Source of the DNA: Molanna angustata
Lineage: Eukaryota > Arthropoda > Insecta > Trichoptera > Molannidae
Assembly (NCBI GenBank): GCA_963576475.1
Contig: OY754979.1
Coordinates: 29,839,578 to 29,903,577, forward strand
Direction: 5' to 3'
DNA length: 64,000 bases
Shown: in pieces, positions 48,439 to 59,500 of the stretch
Layout of the letters: each line of letters opens with the position of its first letter
Numbering within the stretch: the first letter of the stretch is position 1
Translations under genes and position numbers: made by a program
The notes under the pieces: generated by a model
Seen by the model: only the letters and a program-made list of their open reading frames with translations
Told to the model about the DNA's origin: nothing
The model's database searches: none

Positions 48439-48619
48439 TAGATGAGTCTATGGCAGAGCGGTTAGCGCACTGGGCTAGTAATCCAGTGGCCGTGAGTTCG
48501 AATTCTGTCTCGACCGATTTCGTTCACCAAATAAAGCACAAGCATTTATGCTTTATTTAGGGAATGTAGGTAGATGTATATGTACTTGTTTAACAAGGAC
48601 ATATTCATTTAAAAAAAAA
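48439..48619 (+). mobile_element. tRNA-derived SINE, family 2
   Basis: Close copy of 44822-45001: TGGCAGAGCGGTTAGCGC, GTGAGTTCGAATTC B box and a body ending CTTGTTTAACAAGGACATAT with a poly-A end. Confidence 0.85.
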
Positions 48620-48866
48620 TTGAGATTGAATTATGATCAAATACTGATTTATACATTTTTAAGACTACGACAAGATTAGAAAATATTAAGATGATGTCAT
48701 GAGTAGCCCTGCAGATAGCGTAGATTATTCTCAAATACTTTATTTATTTGAAAAAATATATATAAAAATGCATTTAGAATAATTTTACGATTGCATATAT
48801 ACAAGCATACATTTTATTTTTTCTCTGTTGAGAATCAATGATATTTCTTGACAAATTAATATCTCA

Positions 48867-48985
48867 ATAGAGACGAAGAAAATTAAAAGGAAACCGGGAA
48901 ATCAAGGTTCAGGGCTTACGACCTGTCTTCAGCTGGTTTACGTGATCACGAAGTGCTGGCACAAAGTTCACCAATTATATAATTT
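48867..48985 (+). repeat. Single arm of MITE family D
   Basis: Shares AATAGAGACGAAG, GGGCTTACGACCTGTCTTCAG and GGTTTACGTGATCACG with the arms of 16511-17009. No second arm is seen nearby. Confidence 0.65.
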
Positions 48986-49052
48986 ACTTATCAATAATAA
49001 TGAAGTGACATTAAGTTAAATGTTTTTTGTATTGCTTTTCCCGTAACAAATA

Positions 49053-49214
49053 ATAATTTAACATGCACTCAATAACAAGTTGCCACATTCTGGAGACTTA
49101 TGGTCACACAGATCCAGACTGAAAACACAACAACATATTGTGTTTCTACCGGGAATCGAACCTAGGACCATTGGCTCAGCATTCGTGTAAATAATCAAGC
49201 TACAAGGCCGACTA
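49053..49214 (-). mobile_element. tRNA-derived SINE, family 1, copy D
   Basis: AATTTAACATGCACTCAATA, CATTCTGGAGACTTATGG, CACAGATCCAGACTGAAA and GGGAATCGAACC on the given strand match the inverse of 4078-4250. Confidence 0.85.
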
Positions 49215-50122
49215 ATTATGAATGAAGCATGGGTAGATTTTCTACAACTCAAAGACTTTTCTTTCACAAATAGAGATAAATGGATAGATATTTATGTACA
49301 AAATATAACATTTGTCATGTTTCTGAAATATATATTTATAGACAAAAATAATGTTATTTTATAAATCATTTCATTTTTAGCAATAAACACTGAAAAAATC
49401 AATTAAAACATACCTATTCACAGAAAACAAGTAATTTACAATGAAAAATATATACATTTAAAATAACTATACAAAAAAGCTTAAGATAACCAACTGCGTT
49501 GGAATAAAAAACAAGCATTTTAGAATAAATATGTATGCAAAGAGAATGTAAATATATTTTGCACAAAATATTCATAGCCAAATAATTATTGAACAAATTT
49601 TGTATATACATGACGAAAAAATGTTACATTTTATTTTACCATGTTCAATGTTGAAACAATATAATAATTGATAAATTTGATTTGTGACAACAATGAACAT
49701 AGCTAATTTGACAATGAAAATAAAATTGACTGTTACGATTTTGAAAATAAAGATGAACACAAATGATTGAATCTTTGTAAAAAAATAAATCTTCACACAT
49801 GCAATAACATCACAATGAAAATTGACACAAACAAGAAGCAAAGCACAATTTATAATAAAGTTTATTCTGGTAACTGTTCATTTTATCAAAAAGAGAGAAT
49901 CAAACTCCACACTTTTCTATCCTGTACATGCAACCATCGTCTCATCAACATTCATACATTGTCTCATATGTTTGTCTGTTTTTCAACCTTCTAACATATC
50001 CCTTTTTCACATGATCGAGCCATCCTTTTCTTGGATGGCACCAGTTTCTATTTTACTATCTTAAAAAAAGATTTCACTGCTGAGAAAAATATTTAATTTA
50101 AAAAAATCATAACTAAATATAT

Positions 50123-50815
50123 TTAAGGGGGGGACTGCTGCCAACGTACCTATTTTTCAATTTGATTTACCATCATTATTTCTTATCAAATCGTTTTGAA
50201 AAAAATAATTTAGATAGTTTGGATATTAATAAACAAAAATATACCTTAACTTTTTGATAATGTTTTGTATAAATTCTTGTAGAAAAATAATGGCATACCC
50301 CGATTTTCAATGTTTTTTCATATATTTTTAATAAACTATAAGGCGTAGAGTTATATATATTTTTTTAAATTAAAGAAGACAAAAATATCTAGAAAAATAT
50401 GATGTGACGTTGCATTAATGCTTCAGGTTTAGTAAATAAACCTAAAAACATTTATTTTCCATTCAGCGCCATTGCGTAATAAAAGTTTTTTTGGTTTATT
50501 TACTTAACCTGATGTGTTAATGCAACGTCATATCATATTTTTTCAGGTATTTTGTTCTTCTTTAATTTATAAAAAAAAATATTGCTCTATACCTTATATT
50601 TTTTTAGAAATTTAAGATAAATGTCTAAAATCGGGGTATGCTTATTATTTTCCTACAAGAATATATACAGAACATAATCAAAAAGTTAAGGTATATTTCT
50701 CTTTATTAATATCCAAACTAACTAGGTTTTTTTTTTCAAAATGATTTGTTTAGTAATAATGATGGTATATCAAATTGAAAAAATAGGTACGTTGGCAGCA
50801 GTCACCCTCTTAAAT
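50123..50815. mobile_element. Long foldback element, about 690 bp
   Basis: Outer ends TTAAGGGGGGGACTGCTGCC and GGCAGCAGTCACCCTCTTAA. Arms of about 300 bp are inverted copies with moderate divergence, sharing GCCAACGTACCTATTTTTCA and TAATGCAACGTCATATCAT. The loop centre near 50450 contains CATTCAGCGCCATTGCG. It has no transposase frame. Confidence 0.8.
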
Positions 50816-50928
50816 GAGTACAAAGTCTATTTGATTTGAGAAATAAAGTGTTGCTAATCATTGAAAATAATAAATCTTAAAATGTGCTTCTTTAATTTGA
50901 AAAATAATAAACAAGGTGCGAAACAAAC

Positions 50929-51006
50929 CTTTGACGGCGATTCAACGAGCCGTAATAGTCGGGCGATGATTCTCGCTCTCTGTGCAAGTCATGCTGGGAT
51001 CCCTTT
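50929..51006 (-). CDS. shot: shot cassette exon, 78 nt, after the spectrin repeats
   Basis: Phase 2-2, 26 codons, acceptor ACCAATCAG (weak tract) and donor CAAAG|GTTTGT. It encodes KGSQHDLHRERESSPDYYGS then LNRRQ. A charged, disordered linker that can be skipped without changing frame. Confidence 0.7.
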
Positions 51007-52720
51007 CTGATTGGTGCAATTCAAATGTGACATTCCCAATTCGAAATAATTTATTTTTAATTATTTCGAATGTTCAAATATGGGAATGGAACACAATGAA
51101 ATGACCGAAAGAGAGGTTTGTGTTTTGAAAGGCGTGTGTTTCCATCGGTCGAAGATGTCGGATTGATTTTGGCGTGCGGTTGGTATTTGAGTGTGTGACG
51201 TGCAAGAACGTGCAATGGAAAAGAAAAGAACACAAAAACAAATGTTACTACGAACACAAAACACAGCAGATAACATTGATGCACCAAGGAAGAAGACATT
51301 CTTCAAAAACTTTCGATACAAAGTAGAATTATTTTTTCGTTTACACAGTGGAAGTCAATAAATAATTATAAATTAATTTATTTATAGTATAAATAAAAAC
51401 ACACAAATTTGCTAGCAATACCTCGGTCCCCGTACCCCCCAATTAACTCTATCCACAAAATACTATATGATATATATTCAGAATGAATTTTGTTTCTGAG
51501 GATGCCGTCTGTGTCCAGCGAAAGAGAGCTCATTAAATTCATACTCGCTTGTGGATTAAAACTATGTTTTTTTTTAATTACTTTTATAAACAATTTAATT
51601 TGTAATATTTTCATAGTTGGCATTGTGTAACATATAAAACAATTTAATTTATTACAACTCAATTTGTTTAAACCACAGTCTATTTTTATACAAGCTATTT
51701 CAAAGGAACCACAGGAAAAGATAACTATTTATATGAGGTTTTCTTCTAAATTGATTGTATAAAATAATTCATTCAAGGTGAATTATAATAAAAAAAATAT
51801 ATTTTGTGGTTTCCACAATTCAAACAATTGCATAAGTTAATATTGTGTGTTTATTAACAAGGCTAATTTGTATCGTAGTTTTATGACACGTAGATATAAA
51901 CAGTTAAAAGCGTACAAAGCGTATTTTGGAAAGGAAAGCGAAAAATAATTTGAAGATAAAAATTTTAGGATCGAAAAACAATTGAACAATAATTATTTTG
52001 ACATGTTTCACGCGAAGGGATCTACGAGCAAACATCTCAAATTTGGAATAAACAAACGTATACACCTCCAACAGATTTTGAAAGTTGATTTTGGTCCTCA
52101 ATATATATTACGATTTCAATGAATCATAATTACATAGGTAGGATTGTAAAATGATCGTCGATCAACTGAATATATTTGTTCATAGAGCCATTTACGTATA
52201 AACTGTCAATTCAAACTACACAACAACTAAAACGTAATTTGCTTCTGAAATAAAATAAAAAATTAATATACAATCAATCAAGTTATTCAAACATCTATTT
52301 CTAAATAATGTGAAAAATTAAATAGATGCATGTTAACAAATTTAAAACAACATAAATATTTTCATAGTTACATCTCAGTTGAATTGATCTGTAAATTATT
52401 ATATAGATTTAAAACTTACACAATGTGCTTTGAAATATATTTATACTTTGCTTCGAATACAGGGATATATTCGAGAGAAAATTAGCCTACTGACAAACAT
52501 TGGATGTAGAAAAGTATACACATCACACAAAAGGTGTATTTTGTGTTAAATATTATTATTGTCATTTTGTTAAAGATTTGTGTGACAATTATTTGTAAAT
52601 AAAAAAAAACTAAATTGATATTAAAAAGATATACAATTTTTCAATATAATTGTATATATTTTACAGACATTTGACAGTCATTCAAACTTATATGATAGAT
52701 AAAAACATAGTATCACAATA

Positions 52721-53106
52721 CCCCCTATTCAGTAACTATTGTAACTAAAATAGGAACGTTCTAAAATTGTAGATTTTAGATTTACGGTCTTATTTCAGCG
52801 TTATGAAATATCAACTTGGACTAAATGGAATAGAAACGTACCTATATTGGCTGGAACGTTCTTAAAAAGTTCCTGAATTAGATGTTTTATTTATAATTGT
52901 GAAAATTATGAAATTTTCTTTATTTCATAATTATTTAAAATATGTCTAATCCAGGAACTTTTTAAGAACGTTCCAGCCAATATAGGTACGTTCCTATTCC
53001 ATTTAGTCCAAGTTGATATTTTATAACGCTGAAATAAGACTGTAAATCTAAAATCTACAATTTTAGAACGTTCCTATTTTAGTTACAATAGTTACTGAAT
53101 AGGGGG
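52721..53106. mobile_element. Foldback MITE family E, copy 2 (386 bp)
   Basis: Ends CCCCCTATTCAGTAACTATT and AATAGTTACTGAATAGGGGG, with flanks ACAATA and TATTGT. Arms carry the same GGAACGTTC blocks as 43845-44215. Inner loop sequences differ between copies. Confidence 0.85.
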
Positions 53107-53650
53107 TATTGTGTCTTTCACGGATGTGTATAGAGAATCAAATATGTACTTAATATTATTGTTTTGACATAAATTAAAAATTATATTCAAATAAATACAG
53201 AAAATTATCGATGCTTAAGGTATTTTCATGTAGTAAATGACGAGGATGAAATAACACTTCCGGCCCTAATAAGTACTCACATCTGTGGCTCAGAACACAA
53301 TAACAGTAGTCATTTTGTCTTAATGCATAAAATAAGCAAATCCAGTCATTTTAAAGAAGGTAAATATGCGAAACCACAGTAAATACAAGCTCCCAAAAAT
53401 AGGATGAACAAGTCAAAGTTTTATAGCCACCATTTTCTGGCATTTCTGTATATATTCAGATTACAATTAGGTACAGAAAACATTTTTTCCAGACTCTGAA
53501 TAAAAATATAACCTAGAATTACAATACGAGTCAATTGTTAAAAATAATATTATGGCAATTCAACTGAGAAGTAAGAGGTTTGAAAATGAATAAAAAAAAA
53601 CTAAACAAAGCAAGCATTGAAGATTTGCAGCGTGTAGTGACATGACATAC

Positions 53651-53852
53651 CCTTGCTGTCCCTTGGTAACACCCTTGGCCGAGACCTTCCTGGGCGAGTC
53701 CTTGCCCTGCGAGGCGGGCTTCACCTGGTTGGCCTTACACACCCTGTCAACCTCCAGCTGCCTCTTCTGCGTGTTTTCCATCAGATCTTTGTGGTCTTGG
53801 ATCAGACCCTCCAGCAGCTCGATCGAGTCCGGCAGAGGCTCTGATTCCAATG
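53651..53852 (-). CDS. shot: shot exon: end of the last spectrin repeat plus linker
   Basis: Acceptor TTTATTAAG precedes 53852 (entry phase 1), donor CAAGG|GTATGT after 53651 (exit phase 2). It encodes ALESEPLPDSIELLEGLIQD, then HKDLMENTQKRQLEVDRVCK, then a basic linker KDSPRKVSAKGVTKGQQ. Its phase-2 exit is shared with the three cassette exons downstream. Confidence 0.92.
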
Positions 53853-54474
53853 CTTAATAAAGAAAGAATTAACAAGTCAAACAAAGATAATTATAAACAC
53901 TATGAAGGAAGAAAATCAGGAGACAAACCGAGTGCATGTAATACACAATCTATTGAACTTCTTTTACATAAAAATTATTATAAAAAAAACACAATATATA
54001 TCAACGGACAATTGTAGTATCGAGATTTATTGGAATAACTTATGTAAACTTGTAGGTATATAATATTATTCTCTTTCTGACACTTATATACACAAGCTCA
54101 CACACATTCATACACTCATACATGATTGTTATAAATACAAATATTTTTCATAGCTCTAAGTATGTTAGGACATCAGTTGATTCGGAAATTTCTAATTGGT
54201 TTAACCCAATCAAGACGGGTAGGTACAAGTACTTGCATTCCCTACGGACGGACAGTATTTCGCGTCGCACACAGTTTTTTTTTCAATCTCGTTTCAATTG
54301 AATATAATAACGGTAAAAAAAAATCTAACGATGTAGGTATATGATAAAAAGATCAAAGATAAACAAAAGATCACATAAACTCAATGAAATTGAACATTTC
54401 ATAATATAAACATAAGATAAATGAAGAATAATGTTATCGTATTTATCTCCATACAAAAAAGTACATGTCGTCAT

Positions 54475-54910
54475 CGATATGTCACGTGATCCTTCCGGCA
54501 TTTGATGTAGACAAGGAATATGCGCCGATTGTGTATTGGTATGCATCAAATTCAAAGCAAAATGTTGAGCGCGAAACAACAATATGAACTGGCGCAGAAT
54601 CCCGCTTTCCTACGCGCATGCGTATTACATCCTTACAAAGCGCGGGAGAGTGTGAATTTCGCCGGCGATGATCGATGAATTTCAGTGTTTAGAGTTTTAA
54701 TTTTTTTAAATAATTTAACAATTGTTTTGTTGATTCACCGACAGATGTCTTGAAGTCAAATATATGGGAGTAATATTCATCCAATTTTCGTCTCAATCAA
54801 GTATGAATTTACTGAGATATGAAGGTTCAAAATTGTGTATAGCCATGAGGGCATGTATAGATGACGCTCGGCGTTTAGGCACGCACTCGGTGGGCATCTA
54901 TACATGACGC
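54475..54910 (+). repeat. Dispersed element, inverted copy of 39365-39640
   Basis: Blocks GTCACGTGATCCTTCCGGCAT, GCGCCGATTGTGTATTGG, GATGACGCTCGG and GGTGGGCATCTATACATGAC. The last part contains a small internal inverted repeat (GAGCGTCAT with a TATAC core). Confidence 0.7.
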
Positions 54911-54989
54911 TCGTCTTAAAAAGGTTAAGTTTCTTTACATAATACATCTGTATACAAAAATGTTATTATACCTACTGTAAATTTACTTG

Positions 54990-55136
54990 CACCAAATAAC
55001 ATACTATCTCAAATATCCTCACAAACAAAGACTGGAATTAGCGAAAAAACTGCGACACTGTCTGAAATTTAACCCAGGACCTACGGCTAAGAAATAAGAT
55101 GTCTTAACTTTTGAAACTTGAGTCATGAAGGTCGAA
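54990..55136 (-). mobile_element. Degraded tRNA-derived SINE, probably family 1
   Basis: Only traces: ACTGTCTGAAATTTAACCCAG, GACCTACGGCTAAGAAATAA and GAGTCATGAAGGTCG. The order fits family 1 but similarity is low. Confidence 0.45.
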
Positions 55137-55221
55137 ACATATCTCCGATTAAAACAAATGATCTGATCACAAACCATGAATGATAATTCAAATTAGACAA
55201 GAAATTCAATGAGGATATTAC

Positions 55222-55345
55222 CAAGCAGTGTATTTTCCAATCCCATGAGCCATTGCAGAAGTTCTTCAAGAGTCAAGTCAAGGTCCTTCAGTGACTGCAT
55301 GTGGGAGTTCAGTTTAGCCTGTCGCTGCAGAGCCCATTGGGACAC
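55222..55345 (-). CDS. shot: shot spectrin-repeat exon
   Basis: Acceptor TTTGAATAG precedes 55345 (entry phase 0), donor GCTTG|GTAATA after 55222 (exit phase 1). It encodes VSQWALQRQAKLNSHMQSLK then DLDLTLEELLQWLMGLENTL, with the conserved Trp of a spectrin repeat. Confidence 0.93.
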
Positions 55346-55520
55346 CTATTCAAATTCAAACAACATATTAGCAATTGGTTTAGGTAAGCATTCATATATT
55401 TTTAAATGAAAGACTCGCCAAGCAAAAGAATGTGTGTGAATAAAAATATTTTTAGTATAGGAATCAACCAATAAAATGTGTAACGTATTGAAGGTCACTT
55501 TTGTCCTGCACCATATACAT

Positions 55521-56311
55521 ATATCACCTGCATACTTTACTTGATTAGCTCTACTTTAATAAAACTATCACCTGCATACTTTACTTGATTAGCTCTACTT
55601 TAATAAAACTATCACCTGCATACTTTACTTGATTAGCTCTACTTTAATAAAACTATCACCTGCATACTTTACTTGATTAGCTCTACTTTAATAAAACTAT
55701 CACCTGCATACTTTACTTGATTAGCTCTACTTTAATAAAACTATCACCTGCATACTTTACTTGATTAGCTCTACTTTAATAAAACTATCACCTGCATACT
55801 TTACTTGATTAGCTCTACTTTAATAAAACTATCACCTGCATACTTTACTTGATTAGCTCTACTTTAATAAAACTATCACCTGCATACTTTACTTGATTAG
55901 CTCTACTTTAATAAAACTATCACCTGCATACTTTACTTGATTAGCTCTACTTTAATAAAACTATCACCTGCATACTTTACTTGATTAGCTCTACTTTAAT
56001 AAAACTATCACCTGCATACTTTACTTGATTAGCTCTACTTTAATAAAACTATCACCTGCATACTTTACTTGATTAGCTCTACTTTAATAAAACTATCACC
56101 TGCATACTTTACTTGATTAGCTCTACTTTAATAAAACTATCACCTGCATACTTTACTTGATTAGCTCTACTTTAATAAAACTATCACCTGCATACTTTAC
56201 TTGATTAGCTCTACTTTAATAAAACTATCACCTGCATACTTTACTTGATTAGCTCTACTTTAATAAAACTATCACCTGCATACTTTACTTGATTAGCTCT
56301 ACTTTAATGAA
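55521..56311. repeat. Tandem array of about 18 copies of a 44-bp unit
   Basis: The unit is AAAACTATCACCTGCATACT-TTACTTGATTAGCTCTACTT-TAAT. Copies are identical as far as I can read; only the terminal units are degenerate. It fills most of the shot intron between exons 56392-56664 and 55222-55345. On the shot-sense strand every unit contains TATGCAG|GTGATAG, a splice-acceptor-like string. It cannot be coding, since 44 is not divisible by 3 and stops occur in every frame. Confidence 0.95.
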
Positions 56312-56391
56312 ACACATCAGGAACAAAACGAATAAGAAAAGACAAATCTAAAAAGTACAATACACTAATTTGTTTACATAAGTAAAATTAC

Positions 56392-56664
56392 CTCTTCCCA
56401 TCGACTCTGAATGATGGTGATCCAGTGTCTGATGACTGTGGCTCCGTCGGGATGAGCCTTGGCCAGAATGCTGGATGCCAGGTGTAAGGTGGAGTCCTTG
56501 TCTCGTTCCTTCTCTGATAACTCTTGCAGGAAACGAGCGTGCTCCCTCAGTTGAGCGGCCGCCTCGTGCTCATCCTCTGGAGCCTGTCCCGCGAACCTCA
56601 ACTTGGTCTCCGCGTCCGACAGCCACTCCAACAGCATATGCACCGATTTATGAAGTTTTTCCGC
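56392..56664 (-). CDS. shot: shot spectrin-repeat exon
   Basis: 273 nt, phase 0-0, acceptor CGTTTCCCAG and donor GAAGAG|GTAATT. It encodes AEKLHKSVHMLLEWLSDAET then KLRFAGQAPEDEHEAAAQLR and ...ITIIQSRWEE. Nearly one full spectrin repeat in one exon. Confidence 0.95.
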
Positions 56665-56720
56665 CTGGGAAACGACAACAATATTAACAGAACTTGTTGA
56701 CAAAAAATAAAATTGAGAAA

Positions 56721-56840
56721 TATTTAAATATTTTTTAAAATATTTAAATATTTTTTAAAATATTTAAATATTTTTTAAAATATTTAAATATTTTTTAAAA
56801 TATTTAAATATTTTTTAAAATATTTAAATATCTTAAAAAA
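56721..56840. repeat. Tandem array of a 20-bp AT-only unit, six copies
   Basis: Five exact units TATTTAAATATTTTTTAAAA and one variant. The unit contains the palindrome TATTTAAATA. It lies in a short shot intron between exons 56912-57109 and 56392-56664. Confidence 0.95.
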
Positions 56841-56911
56841 TATTTAGTACAACATATTGTCATTTATAAAAGCACATAATTTATTATTGACAGTAAACTT
56901 AAGCATCATAC

Positions 56912-57109
56912 CTCCTTGAGGGCCTCTTCCAATCTGGATGTCTTTCTGTTGGACAGTCTGTTGACATTCTGCCAGAGAGCCGTCAGCGAAGACAGCTGAG
57001 ACGACACTTGGGCTGCGTCTTGAGGGGGAGCCGTTGACTCCAGTTCGCGTCCAGTTCTCACCACAGACTCCATCTGAGCAGCACGAGAGTTCAAAGAATC
57101 TTCCAATTG
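56912..57109 (-). CDS. shot: shot spectrin-repeat exon
   Basis: 198 nt, phase 0-0, acceptor TTTTCAG and donor AAGGAG|GTATGA. It encodes QLEDSLNSRAAQMESVVRTG then VSSQLSSLTALWQNVNRLSN and RKTSRLEEALKE. Confidence 0.95.
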
Positions 57110-57344
57110 CTGAAAAATAAAATAAAATAGCTGCTAAGCTGTTTGCCATACTCGAGAGAATATAGGAAATAGGTATTGAGTGAAAGGGATAATGTAACAA
57201 GGTAGCTGGTAGGTAGGCATTCATTCTTGACCTAGACTATAGTAGAAGCTAGCTTTAGAAATGCTTTACAATATATTATACCTAAACATAAATATGGTAA
57301 ATTTATTGTATAAATATAACCGCGACTGTGACGACAGCATCTCA

Positions 57345-57490
57345 TTGAAAATACTCCTATTAACATCAATGGAGAAGAACTTACACCATCAAATACCTTC
57401 AAATTTCTAGGCGTCCACTTGGACAACCAACTATCGCTGAACTTGCAAATCTCAAAAATTGTTAGCTCTTGTTTCTTTCGTCTGAGGTAA
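57345..57490 (+). mobile_element. LINE reverse transcriptase fragment
   Basis: The + strand reads INGEELTPSNTFKFLGVHLD then NQLSLNLQISKI, ending at a stop. F-K-F-L-G-V-H-L-D is the signature found after the catalytic domain of jockey/R1-type reverse transcriptases. Short, truncated at both ends, no poly-A tail seen. Confidence 0.7.
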
Positions 57491-57598
57491 TTGAAAAGTA
57501 TCCGCAAAAACCAACATAATATATTGAATACACATTTGTTAAAATGTTGTAAAATTGACAATGAAAAAAAAATGCGAAATGAATGAAATATCACTGAC

Positions 57599-57758
57599 CT
57601 TGTGCTTTTCCAAGAGTCCCATAACAGTGTCCAGATCTCCGTGGACAGGCGTATCTTCCTTGAGGGACGACTCTTGCTTCCTCAACCACTCCATCAGAGC
57701 AGACATGGCGTCCTTGAATTGTCCAGAGAACAACAGAGCTTCTTCCAGCTTGCGTTGC
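57599..57758 (-). CDS. shot: shot spectrin-repeat exon
   Basis: Acceptor TGTTTGAAG precedes 57758 (entry phase 2), donor CACAAG|GTCAGT after 57599 (exit phase 0). It encodes [20 protein letters not shown] then [20 protein letters not shown] and [13 protein letters not shown]. Confidence 0.95.
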
Positions 57759-58192
57759 CTTCAAACAACCAAAGATTCGTCAAAAATTGGCCAAATATGA
57801 GATGAAATATCGATTCTTATTAATTTGATAACATTGACTGTTCTGCAGCACACTGGAGAGTAACATAGTTATCATTTTTCTCAATAAAAAAGCACTTCTA
57901 AATTGGTGGTATCAAATAACTCACTCTTACAAGAATAACAATCTTAACATGAACAAAAGACTCATTCTTTGACAAAGTTTTAAGAAAAACAATCATTTAC
58001 TCAAATGCATAATTTGGCAAATAAACATTAATATAAACTGTCCACTTCCAACTAGTTAATGTTTGAGGAAAACTGAGAAACATTGAGAATCATTGTTTAA
58101 TCAAAATTTTTCAAAATAAGATATTGTTTTAAATAAAAGAATTAGCAAAGCTGATTTGAAGAAGCCGCTAGAAGGGAAAGGAAAAAAAATAC

Positions 58193-58375
58193 CTATCAAC
58201 AGATTTGGAGCACACAGTTGTCCATTTGGATTTGAGTTCTCCCAGCATCTGTCTGAGGATCGGTTCGTCGTTCTTTGGAGCCTTCTCCTTCAGCTGCTTA
58301 CCGCACTTCATAGAGGAGTCATATGCTGGCTGCTTAGCACCGAGTGCCTTCTGGAACTCGCGATGTCTGTCCAAC
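58193..58375 (-). CDS. shot: shot spectrin-repeat exon
   Basis: Acceptor TTTTTCTTAG precedes 58375, donor GATAG|GTATTT after 58193, phase 2-2. It encodes LDRHREFQKALGAKQPAYDS then KNDEPILRQMLGELKSKWTT and VCSKSVD. Confidence 0.95.
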
Positions 58376-58531
58376 CTAAGAAAAACAAATTGTGTTGAAA
58401 TGAAACTGTAAACAAAATCAAATAAATGAAAGAACGCCACCAAAATATGTATTATTTATGTATTCAAAGAAGCTTTTTCTGTATAATAACAATGATATTT
58501 TTGGATCACCATAAGACAAAGAAAGATTTAC

Positions 58532-58627
58532 CTGTGCTTGATCTTCTCAGGATCGTTGATGGACTGCTCAGAATTAAGTTCGTCCAGAACCTTCTCCGTT
58601 TCCGTCAGCCAGTTCATCAGATTAGAC
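58532..58627 (-). CDS. shot: shot spectrin-repeat exon
   Basis: Acceptor GTTTCATAG precedes 58627, donor CACAG|GTAAAT after 58532, phase 2-2, 96 nt. It encodes SNLMNWLTETEKVLDELNSE then QSINDPEKIKH. Confidence 0.93.
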
Positions 58628-58679
58628 CTATGAAACAAAAACAAGTGAATTTGGGAAGGCTAAAATTGAATTATCAACT

Positions 58680-58815
58680 ACATAAGATAGCCGTTGCACA
58701 ATTGATAAGCCATTTGGCTTCTGTACTGGCATTCTGGTTTCGATCCCCATCAGAGGAGAAATTTATTTCTCATGCAAATATTGCTTCTCTGGGCTGGAAA
58801 CACTAGTTAATTCAA
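58680..58815 (+). mobile_element. Possible tRNA-derived SINE, family 3
   Basis: GGTTTCGATCCCC resembles a B box. It is followed by CATGCAAATATTGCTTCTCTGG-GCTGGAAACAC, which recurs inverted at about 62165-62222 with few changes. Confidence 0.55.
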
Positions 58816-58931
58816 TTTGTAAATGTATTTTACGAGAACTTGAGAGTATTTTAAACTTAAGAAATATTATTTATACAGAAAAAAAGCTAAAATATGATAG
58901 AATTATTGTGTAAGATTATAAAAATATGAAC

Positions 58932-59172
58932 CATTGATCATGGAATTCTCTGGCTTCTTTGAATCCATGATCCAATGCCCTCGTTCTCTCGGCAGCCTTG
59001 GCTACAACCCTCTCCCAGCGATGCTGAACCGACACCAAGAGATTCTTGATAAGGATAACATCCTGCTTCTGACTGAAGTACTTAAGGTGCGTTCCCTTCT
59101 TGTCCAGGTGAAGCATGGTCTCACGGTGGGTTGAAACTTCCTTCTGGAACGATTTGTGCTCCTCAATTTGGC
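58932..59172 (-). CDS. shot: shot spectrin-repeat exon
   Basis: Acceptor ATTTTCTAG precedes 59172 (entry phase 1), donor CAATG|GTTCAT after 58932 (exit phase 2; the donor is GT but a poor match at later positions). It encodes [20 protein letters not shown], then [20 protein letters not shown], then [20 protein letters not shown] and [13 protein letters not shown]. Confidence 0.93.
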
Positions 59173-59500
59173 CTAGAAAATTGGTAAAACTTAGTAAATA
59201 TTTATTGCAATATGACATTGAACTATTTCTATAAAGGAAGGTTCCATTCAATTAAGTATCATGGATAAATCACAAAACAAAATATGAAGTCGTGAATTTG
59301 CTGCAGTGAATAAAATGTTAAATTAAAATATCTCTAATTGAAAACTTTCAATTACATTTTTAAAGATATTAAAAATTCAAATGTAGACTAAGGAAAAATA
59401 AACCAATTACATATAGGATTTGTTTCAGTTTGTCATTATTAAAACAGTTGTTTTAAAGAAATTCCGCTTTCACATACATACTTCATATTACGATACTTAC

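Noticed and set aside
51415..51545. Minus-strand GC-rich stretch reading MSSLSLDTDGILRNKIHSE with a donor-like GACCGAG|GTATTG
   Set aside because: It fits only phase 1-1, while the surrounding shot junctions are phase 2, and the frame that would fit runs into a stop. Possibly a retroelement remnant, but too weak to call.
56475..56687. Plus-strand open frame opposite a spectrin-repeat exon
   Set aside because: Antisense shadow of a GC-rich coding exon; no independent support.
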